From contig JACORX010000219.1 of NCBI GenBank assembly GCA_016179165.1, positions 1-5,923 of the forward strand: a stretch of DNA of 5,923 nt, in the 5' to 3' direction. The notes under the pieces are model-generated. The model saw only the letters and a program-made list of their open reading frames with translations, ran no database searches and was not told where the DNA came from. The position numbers and the translations under genes were made by a program. Shown piece by piece: positions 1 through 5,463 of this stretch. The stretch is from Candidatus Rokuibacteriota bacterium. GTDB lineage: Bacteria > Methylomirabilota > Methylomirabilia > Rokubacteriales > CSP1-6. Within the stretch, counting starts at the first letter, position 1. Every line of letters starts with the position of its first letter.

Positions 1-1
1 G

Positions 2-508
2 AACATCATGGTGGTCGGCGGCGGCGACTCCGCCATGGAGGAGGCGCTCTACCTCTCGCGCCTCGGCCGCCAGGTGCAGGTGGTCCACCGCCGCGATTCG
101 CTCCGCGCCTCGAAGATCATGCAGGAGCGCGCGCTGAAGAACCCCAAGATCGAGTTCATCTGGAACACAGGGGTCGAGGACGTCCTGGACCCCGCCGAGG
201 GCAAGGTGACGGCGGTGCGGCTCAGAAACCTCAAGACGGGCGCCCAGTGGGAGACGCCCGTGGACGGGCTCTTCGTCGCCATCGGGCACCAGCCCAACAC
301 GGCCATCTTCAAGGGGAAGATCGAGCTACACCCCAACGAGTACGTCAAGGTCACGCCGGGGACCACGCAGACCTCCGTGCCCGGCGTCTTCGCGGCGGGC
401 GACGTCGCCGACTTCACCTACCGCCAGGCCGTCACGGCCGCGGGTACCGGCTGCATGGCCGCGCTCGAAGCCGAGCGCTACCTCGAGGCCCACCACTCCG
501 GCCACTGA
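2..508 (+). CDS. trxB: Thioredoxin reductase (NADPH), C-terminal part, 5' truncated by window edge
   Basis: This flavoenzyme passes electrons from NADPH through FAD and a redox-active CxxC to thioredoxin in the cytoplasm. Only the last ~168 residues are present. The reading frame is open to the left edge (Asn-Ile before the first Met), so the ATG at 8 is internal and not the start. Visible features are the NADPH-binding glycine motif GGGDSAMEEALYL, the HRRDSLRASK segment whose arginines bind the NADPH 2'-phosphate, the FVAIGHQPNT segment, and the C-terminal FAD motif GVFAAGDVADFTYRQA followed by AGTGCMAALEAERYL. These match the second half of E. coli-type TrxB, which is about 320 residues long. 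The redox CxxC and the N-terminal FAD domain must lie just upstream of the window. The stop is TGA at 506-508. The gene converges on the NYN gene, with an inverted repeat between them. Identification is secure. The only alternative is a close relative such as a ferredoxin:NADP reductase-like paralogue, which the HRR motif argues against. Confidence 0.96.
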   Translation, partial: NIMVVGGGDSAMEEALYLSRLGRQVQVVHRRDSLRASKIMQERALKNPKIEFIWNTGVEDVLDPAEGKVTAVRLRNLKTGAQWETPVDGLFVAIGHQPNTAIFKGKIELHPNEYVKVTPGTTQTSVPGVFAAGDVADFTYRQAVTAAGTGCMAALEAERYLEAHHSGH

Positions 509-517
509 GGCGCTGTC

Positions 518-595
518 GGGGCGTGACTTCTTATCAACCGCGAAGCGGCGTCGAGCGACCACCGGCCATTGTTAAGAAGTCAAAGCCTGACCCCC
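518..595. repeat. GGGG-bounded imperfect inverted repeat (REP/MITE-like, or bidirectional terminator)
   Basis: Read inward from each side, both ends carry GGGG and then TGACTTCTTA followed by a near-match. The left arm is TGACTTCTTATCAA (524-537). The right arm on the minus strand is TGACTTCTTAACAA (582-569). That gives 13 of 14 matching bases, 10 of them contiguous. The 31-nt loop contains a small nested hairpin, CCGC-GAA-GCGG (538-548). GGGG lies at 518-521, and its complement CCCC at 591-594. The element sits exactly between two convergent genes and could act as a bidirectional terminator. However, the arms are A/T-richer than their surroundings and there is no clear T-tract. The boundaries look like a small dispersed repeat, which is inference from shape only. 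The right arm encodes the last residues and stop of the minus-strand gene. Confidence 0.6.
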
Positions 596-1717
596 GGGGG
601 CCGCGCGGCGGCGTCCCCGGCCGCCCCGCCGCGAGCGCCGGCGGCGCCGCCCGGTAGCCGGCTCGGGCACGGATGCCTCCGCGGCCACCACCGGCGCGAC
701 GGGTTCGGCGCGCGCCGGCTCACCCACCAGCGTGATCATGCCCGTCGGGCTCACGGAGATCTCCTTGATGCGCCGGAGCCGCGTGACGAGCCGTGGCGAG
801 CCGGGCGGCCGCGCGAAGCCACGCGCCTTGAGTGTCCGCTCGATGGTGTCGATGAGGACGGCGCCGTTGGACGAGCCATGGGCCAGCTCGCGGACGATGT
901 CGATGATCTCGTCATGGGGCGCGGTGTGCGCCCCGGCTGGGGCCAGAGGCGCAGGCTCGTGGTGGCGCGGCTCGACGCGTCGTGGCGCCGCGACCGCCGC
1001 GACCGATGCGCGCCCGCTGCGCGAGCTTCGGCGGCCGCGCCGATCCCGGCCCCTCTTCGGCTCCGGGGCTCGGCGTGGGGCCTCCTCGGGCGTGTCGGTG
1101 AGCGAGCGGGACGAGAGCCGGCGAAAGGCGATGCCGAGCCCCGCGGCCACGTCGCCCACCGCGTCGAAGGCGCGATCGTCCGACACGATCTCCAGGACGT
1201 CGCCGGGGCGGGCCGCGGCCAGCCACGCGCCCGCGCTCACCGCGATGCGGAGATCACTCCAGTCCCGCACCCCGGTCGAGGGCGCGCTGTGGACGAGCTG
1301 GGCGCCATGACGGGCGAGCATGCGCGCCGTCTCGTGGCCGATCACGCGCCAGTTGCCGACCGCGACGAACTCCGTGCGGCAGCCGAGACGATCGATGGCG
1401 AGGTGCTCGATCACCTGGGCGATGCGCCCGGGCTGGCTCGCGTTCTCGACGTCGAAGAAGATCACGCGCTGGTTCGCCGGCAGCGGCGGCTCCGGCGTGG
1501 GAGGCGGTACGCGCTCCGCGAAGGCGAGCTCGGGCATCGCGAGCAATCCGACAGGCTCGTGCTCGCCGGCGGGTTCCGGGGAGGGCGCCGGAAGCGCGTC
1601 CCTCGGTGGCGGAAGCGCCGCCGGCTTATCGAGCAGGGCCTTGGGAACGGGCGTGACTTTGCGGGCAAGGCGCGGTCTTGGAGCACGGCGGCGGGGGGCA
1701 GTCTTCTTACGTTTCAT
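572..1717 (-). CDS. NYN (PIN-like) domain putative ribonuclease with C-terminal OST-HTH/LOTUS-like domain
   Basis: A 381-residue protein, probably a cytoplasmic RNA-processing or RNA-decay factor. Residues 1-25 are a basic tail (MKRKKTAPRRR), and 26-82 are proline-rich and probably disordered. Residues 83-202 form a NYN domain: VIFFDVENAS (D89, N92), RDWSDLRIAV (D152, D155) and EIVSDDRAFDAV (S179, D180, D181, D185). These are the acidic metal-binding positions of the PIN/NYN nuclease fold, so it looks catalytically intact. Residues 203-265 are an Arg/Pro/Ala linker. Residues 267-332 (EIIDIVREL to GMITLVG) resemble an OST-HTH/LOTUS winged helix, a fold linked to RNA binding. Residues 357-371 are an arginine-rich tail. 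I chose the ATG at 1717 because the upstream in-frame extension is low-complexity, and because a TATGAT box lies just before it. No Shine-Dalgarno is visible. The extreme C-terminus (GQALTS) is encoded by the inverted repeat. Substrate and partners are unknown. The NYN call is strong and the OST-HTH call moderate. Confidence 0.88.
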   Translation of the reverse strand: MKRKKTAPRRRAPRPRLARKVTPVPKALLDKPAALPPPRDALPAPSPEPAGEHEPVGLLAMPELAFAERVPPPTPEPPLPANQRVIFFDVENASQPGRIAQVIEHLAIDRLGCRTEFVAVGNWRVIGHETARMLARHGAQLVHSAPSTGVRDWSDLRIAVSAGAWLAAARPGDVLEIVSDDRAFDAVGDVAAGLGIAFRRLSSRSLTDTPEEAPRRAPEPKRGRDRRGRRSSRSGRASVAAVAAPRRVEPRHHEPAPLAPAGAHTAPHDEIIDIVRELAHGSSNGAVLIDTIERTLKARGFARPPGSPRLVTRLRRIKEISVSPTGMITLVGEPARAEPVAPVVAAEASVPEPATGRRRRRSRRGGRGRRRAAPGGQALTS

Positions 1718-1723
1718 GCCCGC

Positions 1724-1729
1724 ATCATA
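1724..1729 (-). promoter_or_regulatory. -10-like box (TATGAT) immediately upstream of the NYN gene
   Basis: On the minus strand TATGAT (5 of 6 matches to TATAAT) ends 6 nt before the ATG at 1717. Transcription from it would begin at about the start codon, giving a leaderless mRNA. This agrees with the absence of a Shine-Dalgarno there. No convincing -35 hexamer is seen 16-18 bp upstream, so this is a weak to moderate call. Confidence 0.35.
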
Positions 1730-1854
1730 AACCGTCTTGCCCGTGGAGCTAGACCGCTGTGTTCTGCGGGCGGCCGGCGCCTCGCACGGGCCCCCGCGCC
1801 GATGCCCGCCTGGCAGATGGGATAGCGGATGCCGAGAAGACCGCAGAGCGGCGT

Positions 1855-1980
1855 GTGCAGCGCGGCGCGTGCCTTTGTGGCTCGGTGACGATAACTCTAC
1901 CCGCAAGACCGCGCCGGTTGTCGTCTATAGAAACGTCACGCGTTAACTGTTCACATCCGAGGCCCAACACCATGGGGTGA
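1855..1980 (+). pseudogene. Possible remnant of a GFA-family (glutathione-dependent formaldehyde-activating-like) gene N-terminus
   Basis: From a GTG at 1855 the frame reads VQRGACLCGSVTITLPARP. This resembles the N-terminus of GFA-domain proteins, which typically open with a short stretch, then G-x-C-x-C-G-[AS]-V and a beta strand, and then a second Cys cluster. Here a degenerate VNCSH follows about 23 residues after the first cluster. The frame then ends at TGA 1978-1980, far short of the usual 110-150 residues. Codons here (CTT, TGT, ATA, ACT, CTA) are less GC-biased than in neighbouring genes, which would suit a transferred and decaying fragment. It sits in an otherwise gene-free interval. 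A chance match in a short frame is quite possible. Confidence 0.22.
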
Positions 1981-1998
1981 CACTCTCACTGAACAGTT
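1945..1998. repeat. 9-bp perfect inverted repeat upstream of the cupredoxin-like gene
   Basis: AACTGTTCA (1945-1953) is exactly complementary to TGAACAGTT (1990-1998), with a 36-nt spacer. A smaller hairpin, CACC-ATGG-GGTG (1968-1979), is nested inside. The downstream arm ends about 50 bp before the -35 box of the next gene. It could therefore be a pair of operator half-sites, the hairpin of a decayed mobile element, or a leftover terminator. Nothing in the sequence decides among these. The stretch 1999-2047 shows nothing else I can name. Confidence 0.45.
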
Positions 1999-2047
1999 CG
2001 GCGGGTCATATTCCTCTCTGGAACCACGCAGGCGGGAAATGCGTTGC

Positions 2048-2076
2048 TTGACCCTCCCCGGCTCTCGGGCTAAACT
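2048..2076 (+). promoter_or_regulatory. Sigma70-type promoter for the cupredoxin-like gene
   Basis: The -35 box TTGACC (2048-2053, 5 of 6 to consensus) and the -10 box TAAACT (2071-2076, 4 of 6) are separated by exactly 17 bp. Transcription would start near 2083, leaving a leader of roughly 34 nt that contains the GGAGG ribosome-binding site. This placement excludes the upstream in-frame ATG at 2039 as the start and supports the one at 2117. Confidence 0.6.
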
Positions 2077-2105
2077 CGGGCCAACCTCTGAACCGCCCAC
2101 CCTCT

Positions 2106-2110
2106 GGAGG
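2106..2110 (+). promoter_or_regulatory. Ribosome-binding site GGAGG
   Basis: A perfect GGAGG core stands 6 nt before the ATG at 2117. It fixes the start of the secreted cupredoxin-like protein, directly in front of its signal peptide. Confidence 0.8.
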
Positions 2111-2116
2111 CCTCCG

Positions 2117-2812
2117 ATGCTCGCGACACTGCTGTCCCCGGCCATTGTCTTCTGCTTCGCGGCATCGTGCCTGACGCTCGCCGCCCCGGCGTGGGCGGGA
2201 ACGATCCGAGGCGCCGTCCGGTTCGCGGGAGAAGCCGTCGAGCAGAAGAAGCTCGTGGTGACGGTCGATCAGGCCGTCTGCGGCAAGGAAAAGGATGCCG
2301 AGGATCTGGTGCTGTCGGCTGGCAAGGGGATCCGCAACGCGGTGGTCTCGCTCCAGGGGCTTTCGACCGACGTGAAGTGGCCAGCCACGTCCCCGGTGCA
2401 GATGGACCAGAAAGAGTGCGTCTTCGTCCCGCGGGTGGTGCTGGTTCCGGCGGGCGGGACAGTAGAGTTCCTCAACGGCGACCGGCTCCTGCATAACCTC
2501 CGGAGCCGGACCAAGGCCAACCCTCCCTTCAATCGGACGCAGCCCAAGGGCCGCACCATTCCCATCCCGTTCCGGGCTCCCGAGATCATCCGGATCGACT
2601 GCGACCTCCATCCGTGGATGCACGCATGGGTCGTGGTGGCCGAGCATCCCTTCTATGCGGTGACCGGTGACCAGGGGGAGTTCGTGCTCGAGAACGTCCC
2701 GCCGGGCAACTATACGCTCCGCCTCTGGCACGAGAGCCTGGGGACCCTGACCCGGGCTGTCACGGTGAATAGAGGCGCCGCTACTGTCAACGTAGAGATG
2801 GGGAGGCGATGA
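2117..2812 (+). CDS. Secreted cupredoxin (plastocyanin)-like protein with C-terminal carboxypeptidase-regulatory-like segment
   Basis: A 231-residue exported protein, probably a periplasmic copper or electron-transfer protein. The signal peptide spans residues 1-27, a hydrophobic run ending in APAWA before GTIRG. Residues 28-85 form a first beta domain (GAVRFAGEAV, GIRNAVVSL). Residues 100-175 carry the cupredoxin-type site: H126 in LLHNLRS, then C162, H165 and M168 in IDCDLHPWMHAW, which could be the Cys-His-Met set of a blue copper centre. Residues 176-231 (AVTGDQGEFVLENVPPGNY, TLRLWHESLG) resemble a carboxypeptidase-regulatory-like beta sandwich. C55 and C101 might form a disulfide. Relatives are annotated as plastocyanin-like or 'methylamine utilization' proteins with little biochemistry, so the role is inferred. 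The His-to-Met spacing (HxxM) is shorter than in plastocyanin. The start is supported by GGAGG at 2106-2110 and its own promoter. The gene is convergent with the sox-linked cluster, so it is not in that operon. Confidence 0.85.
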   Translation: MLATLLSPAIVFCFAASCLTLAAPAWAGTIRGAVRFAGEAVEQKKLVVTVDQAVCGKEKDAEDLVLSAGKGIRNAVVSLQGLSTDVKWPATSPVQMDQKECVFVPRVVLVPAGGTVEFLNGDRLLHNLRSRTKANPPFNRTQPKGRTIPIPFRAPEIIRIDCDLHPWMHAWVVVAEHPFYAVTGDQGEFVLENVPPGNYTLRLWHESLGTLTRAVTVNRGAATVNVEMGRR

Positions 2813-2847
2813 CCGATCGCGGTCTGCGCGCGGTTGGCCAGCCGCGC
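2811..2847. terminator. Two tandem hairpins between convergent genes, probable bidirectional terminator
   Basis: GACCG-ATCG-CGGTC (2811-2824) is followed closely by GCGCGG-TTGGCCAG-CCGCGC (2828-2847). They almost fill the 37-bp gap between the cupredoxin-like gene and the receiver gene, which end facing each other. The stems are GC-rich but neither has a flanking T-tract on either strand. Termination is thus inferred mainly from position and stem strength. Confidence 0.45.
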
Positions 2848-2849
2848 CC

Positions 2850-3224
2850 TCACGCCTCCGGTGCGAGCCTCCTGACCGCTTCGAGGAGCTCCCTGGGACT
2901 GTAGGGCTTCGCCAGATAGTGGGACGCGCCCGCCTCCCGAGCCTTCTGATCGTCGCCGCTCAGCGCGAACGAGGTGATGACGATGATCGGGATGTGAGCC
3001 GTCTCCGGGTCGGCCCGCAGCGCCCGGGTCGCATCCAACCCAGACATCCGAGGGAGCTGGATGTCGGCGAGGATCAGATTCGGTCTCTCTCGCTTCGCCG
3101 TCGCCACTCCGCTCTCGCCGTCCGCGGCCTCGATGAGCCGGTACGAGGTGCGGGCGAGCAGATCCCGGACGATCTTCCGGTTGAACTCGTTGTCCTCGAT
3201 GTGAAGGATCGTCTTCGCGCTCAT
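2850..3224 (-). CDS. Single-domain response regulator (CheY/DivK-like receiver)
   Basis: A 124-residue stand-alone receiver that should accept phosphate from the kinase encoded just upstream. All key positions are present: acidic pocket E10-D11 (HIEDNEFNRK), phospho-acceptor D54 (ILADIQLPRMSG), T84 (IVITSFA), Y103 and K106 (HYLAKPYSP). The EDNEFNRK start and DIQLPRMSG segment look closest to DivK-like receivers and to receivers of hybrid kinases. There is no output domain, so it cannot bind DNA itself. It must act by protein contact or as a relay to another component. Its ATG overlaps the kinase stop as ATGA (3221-3224), the usual sign of translational coupling. The stop is TGA at 2852-2850, followed by hairpins. 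Family is certain; the downstream target is unknown. Confidence 0.95.
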   Translation of the reverse strand: MSAKTILHIEDNEFNRKIVRDLLARTSYRLIEAADGESGVATAKRERPNLILADIQLPRMSGLDATRALRADPETAHIPIIVITSFALSGDDQKAREAGASHYLAKPYSPRELLEAVRRLAPEA

Positions 3225-4885
3225 GCGGGCGCCGCCTCTTCCACCCGCAGCGCGATCGAGAAGACGAACGTCGACCCCCTTCCAACCTCGCTCTCGACCC
3301 AGATCCGGCCTCCGTGCAGCTCCACGAATTTCTTGGTGAGGCTGAGGCCGAGTCCGGTGCCGCCGAACTCACGGGCGATCGTGGCGTCCGCCTGCCGGAA
3401 CTCCGCGAAGACGTTCTCGATCTGGTCCTTCGGGATCCCGATCCCCGTATCTGACACGCGATACAAGAGCTGATCGCCCTGTCGCTCGACTTGGATCACC
3501 ACCCGCCCGCTCGGCGTGAACTTGATCGCGTTCCCCGCCAGGTTCAGGAGGCACTGGGTGAGGCGCTTGGCGTCCCCGAACGCGGGCGGGATGTCGTCCG
3601 GCACCTGGATGCGGAACTCGAGCCCCTTCTCCATCGCCAGCGACCGCAGCGACGCCTGCACCGTGCCCACCACATCCGGCACCAGGTACTCGACCAGACT
3701 CAGCTCCATCCGGCCGGCCTCGATCTTCGAGAGGTCGAGGACGTCATTGATCAGGCGCAGGAGATGCCAGCCGTTGGTCTGGATGTCGGCGAGCGGCTGC
3801 TTGAGCGGCTCCGGGACGTCTCCGTAGGTCCCGTCGAGAAGCAGCTCCGTGAACCCCAGGATGGCATTCATCGGCGTGCGCAACTCGTGGCTCATGCTGG
3901 CCAGGAACTCCGACTTGGCCCGGCTGGCCCGCTCGAGCTGTTCGTTCAGCGCCCGGAGCTGCCGGGCCGCCTGGCGCTGGTCCTCGTCGAGCTGGTGCAG
4001 CGCCACGCTCATTCGGTTCATGTGGTCGGCGAGCGCGCCGAACTCGTCACGGTTGGGCACGCTGATGGTCGCGCCGAACTCGCCCTTCGAGACCGCGCTG
4101 AGAAACCCGCCCGCCTCCCGCACCGGTAGGATCAACGACCAGGAGATGACGAACCCCAGGGCCAGCGCGAGCAGGATCGAGGTCCCCACGAAGGCGCCGA
4201 CGAGGACCATCGCCCGCCGATCCGCCCGGGTGACGCTCTCCCGCAGGCTCTCCATCCTGTGCTCTTCGGTCTTGACCAGGTTGCCGACGAGCCCCTCGAT
4301 CCGCTCGTACAGCGGGTACCCGCTGGCGAGCTGGAGCTTCATCGCTTCATCGGGCTCGCCGTCCCGGAGAAGATTCGCGATGTCGGCCACGCTGGTCAGC
4401 GCCTCGTCCTGGGCGGCGCGGATCCGCTGGATCAGGTCCCGCTCTTCCGGCGGCGCCGCCTGGTCGATCTGGGCCAGCGTGCTGTTGAAGCGGTTGTTCT
4501 CGCGGAGGATCTTTCCGATGGTCGTCTCGTCCTTCAGAAGCAGCGCCATCGCCGTGAAGTTCATCTGCATGGCGAGGGCGTGCTCGACCTGCCGTGAGGA
4601 GTCGACGCGCTTGTGCGCTTCGTCGAGGAGCCGGCTGTGGCGCGACATCCGAGAGATGGTATCGAGGCTCATCGCGCCCATGGTGAAGAACAGGAGGACG
4701 ACGAGCAGGAACGCGCAGAGGAGCTTGGCGTGGATCGAGGCCGGGACGCGGGCGACCCACTGGACGAGCGCCCCCAGCGGCGACCGGGTCAGGAGGAAGA
4801 GAGCGGTCCGGTCGCCCAGGCCCGACCCAGGCGCTGCGATCGGGACGACGCTATCGGCGCGAGGGGTCGCCTCTTGGGGGGCCAT
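3221..4885 (-). CDS. Membrane sensor histidine kinase (periplasmic helical sensor, HAMP, HisKA, HATPase)
   Basis: A 554-residue inner-membrane kinase. It has an N-terminal cytoplasmic stretch (1-52), TM1 around 54-72 (LLCAFLLVVLLFFTMGAM), a periplasmic segment of about 150 residues (75-224), and TM2 around 226-249. The periplasmic part looks all-helical, like a four-helix-bundle sensor. A HAMP linker (about 250-303) and a coiled coil (300-325) follow, then HisKA with H333 in SHELRTPMNAILGF. The ATPase domain (435-545) has N-box NLAGNAIKFT (N448, N452), G1 DTGIGI (D479), F-box VFAEF and G2 GGTGLGLSL. All catalytic motifs are intact. No PAS domain is seen, so sensing is probably periplasmic. 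The frame stays open upstream to 5245, but that extension lies inside the cytochrome gene. The ATG at 4885, 5 nt after the cytochrome stop, is therefore chosen. No strong Shine-Dalgarno is seen, and coupled translation is likely. It overlaps its receiver partner by 4 nt. The ligand is unknown; the sox context suggests a sulfur or redox signal, by inference only. Confidence 0.94.
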   Translation of the reverse strand: MAPQEATPRADSVVPIAAPGSGLGDRTALFLLTRSPLGALVQWVARVPASIHAKLLCAFLLVVLLFFTMGAMSLDTISRMSRHSRLLDEAHKRVDSSRQVEHALAMQMNFTAMALLLKDETTIGKILRENNRFNSTLAQIDQAAPPEERDLIQRIRAAQDEALTSVADIANLLRDGEPDEAMKLQLASGYPLYERIEGLVGNLVKTEEHRMESLRESVTRADRRAMVLVGAFVGTSILLALALGFVISWSLILPVREAGGFLSAVSKGEFGATISVPNRDEFGALADHMNRMSVALHQLDEDQRQAARQLRALNEQLERASRAKSEFLASMSHELRTPMNAILGFTELLLDGTYGDVPEPLKQPLADIQTNGWHLLRLINDVLDLSKIEAGRMELSLVEYLVPDVVGTVQASLRSLAMEKGLEFRIQVPDDIPPAFGDAKRLTQCLLNLAGNAIKFTPSGRVVIQVERQGDQLLYRVSDTGIGIPKDQIENVFAEFRQADATIAREFGGTGLGLSLTKKFVELHGGRIWVESEVGRGSTFVFSIALRVEEAAPA

Positions 4886-4890
4886 CGCCG

Positions 4891-5463
4891 CTAGCGCTTC
4901 TTGGTCTTCGGCGGCTTCTCCACGTCGGGGCGTGGGTCGGGCACGAATCCGGACCGGTTGGGCATCTTCACCTGCGGCAGCGTCCGGGCATCGATGACGT
5001 CGTGCTCTCCCACGATCCCGTTCAGATAGAGCAGGTACGCCGTCACCGCATAGACCTGGTCGGGCGGCAGGGAGCCGGGCTCGTCCAAAGGCTGCGCGCG
5101 GTTGATGTAGCTCCAGAGGGTCGTGGCGTAGGGCCAGAAGCTCCCGACCGTGAGGAGCGGCTTGTCCGTCGTCAACGTGCCCTGCCCGCCGGCGAGGCGG
5201 CCGTATTTCGCGTCGTCGCCGCTCTCCCCGTGACAAGAGGCGCACCGAGCGGAGAAAATCGTTTTCCCGAGCGCGGCCGTCCCGCTGCCCGGGGGCAAGC
5301 CCCGTCCGTCAGACGGGATCGTGACGTCCCAGTCCTTGATCTCCTTTCCGGTCGGGGCGCGGCCGAGGCCGTAGGTCGGAAGCTGGGCGTGGGACGGGAG
5401 CGCGGTGGCCACGCTCACGATCGCGACGAGGCCGGCGACCGCGAGCGGCCTACGCATGGACAT
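4891..5463 (-). CDS. soxD: SoxD-like monoheme cytochrome c (sulfane/sulfite dehydrogenase electron-accepting subunit)
   Basis: A periplasmic c-type cytochrome of 190 residues that should take electrons from the adjacent SoxC molybdenum subunit. From the ATG at 5463 it starts MSMRRPLAVAG, with a signal peptide ending PSHA before QLPTYGLG. A SoxD-type block GRAPTGKEIKDWDV and GLPPGSGTAALGK follows. The heme-binding motif CASCH (residues 74-78) comes next, then YGRLAGGQGTL, VGSFWPYATTLWSYINRA and VYAVTAYLLYLNG, and the likely axial Met in QVKMPNRSGF (M167). The tail is proline/lysine-rich. The motif order is that of the N-terminal heme domain of SoxD. Paracoccus-type SoxD is about twice as long with a second heme domain, which is absent here. 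Possible starts are GTG 5472, ATG 5463 and ATG 5457. None has a clear Shine-Dalgarno and all overlap the soxC end (stop 5452-5450), so coupling is likely. The family call is strong; SoxD versus a generic sulfite dehydrogenase cytochrome is less certain. Confidence 0.9.
   Translation of the reverse strand: MSMRRPLAVAGLVAIVSVATALPSHAQLPTYGLGRAPTGKEIKDWDVTIPSDGRGLPPGSGTAALGKTIFSARCASCHGESGDDAKYGRLAGGQGTLTTDKPLLTVGSFWPYATTLWSYINRAQPLDEPGSLPPDQVYAVTAYLLYLNGIVGEHDVIDARTLPQVKMPNRSGFVPDPRPDVEKPPKTKKR

Noticed and set aside
569..1825. Long + strand open frame (about 418 codons) opposite the NYN gene
   Set aside because: Arg/Ala/Gly-rich with no domain; it is the antisense shadow of the high-GC NYN gene, whose own frame has clear motifs.
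1718..1906. N-terminal extension of the NYN protein to 1906
   Set aside because: Low-complexity sequence with no Shine-Dalgarno; the MKRKK start at 1717 with a -10-like box just upstream is more plausible.
2039..2116. Upstream ATG at 2039 for the cupredoxin-like gene
   Set aside because: It precedes the -35/-10 boxes and lacks a ribosome-binding site; ATG 2117 has GGAGG at 6 nt and begins a proper signal peptide.
2006..2731. Minus-strand open frame of about 241 codons
   Set aside because: Antisense shadow of the cupredoxin-like gene; Arg/His/Glu-rich without a family signature.
3849..4997. Long + strand open frame (about 382 codons) opposite the histidine kinase
   Set aside because: Ser/Arg-rich, no recognisable domain, antisense to a kinase with all catalytic motifs.
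4886..5245. N-terminal extension of the kinase frame to 5245
   Set aside because: It lies inside the cytochrome gene, is Arg/Ala-rich and has no domain; the ATG at 4885 right after the cytochrome stop fits better.
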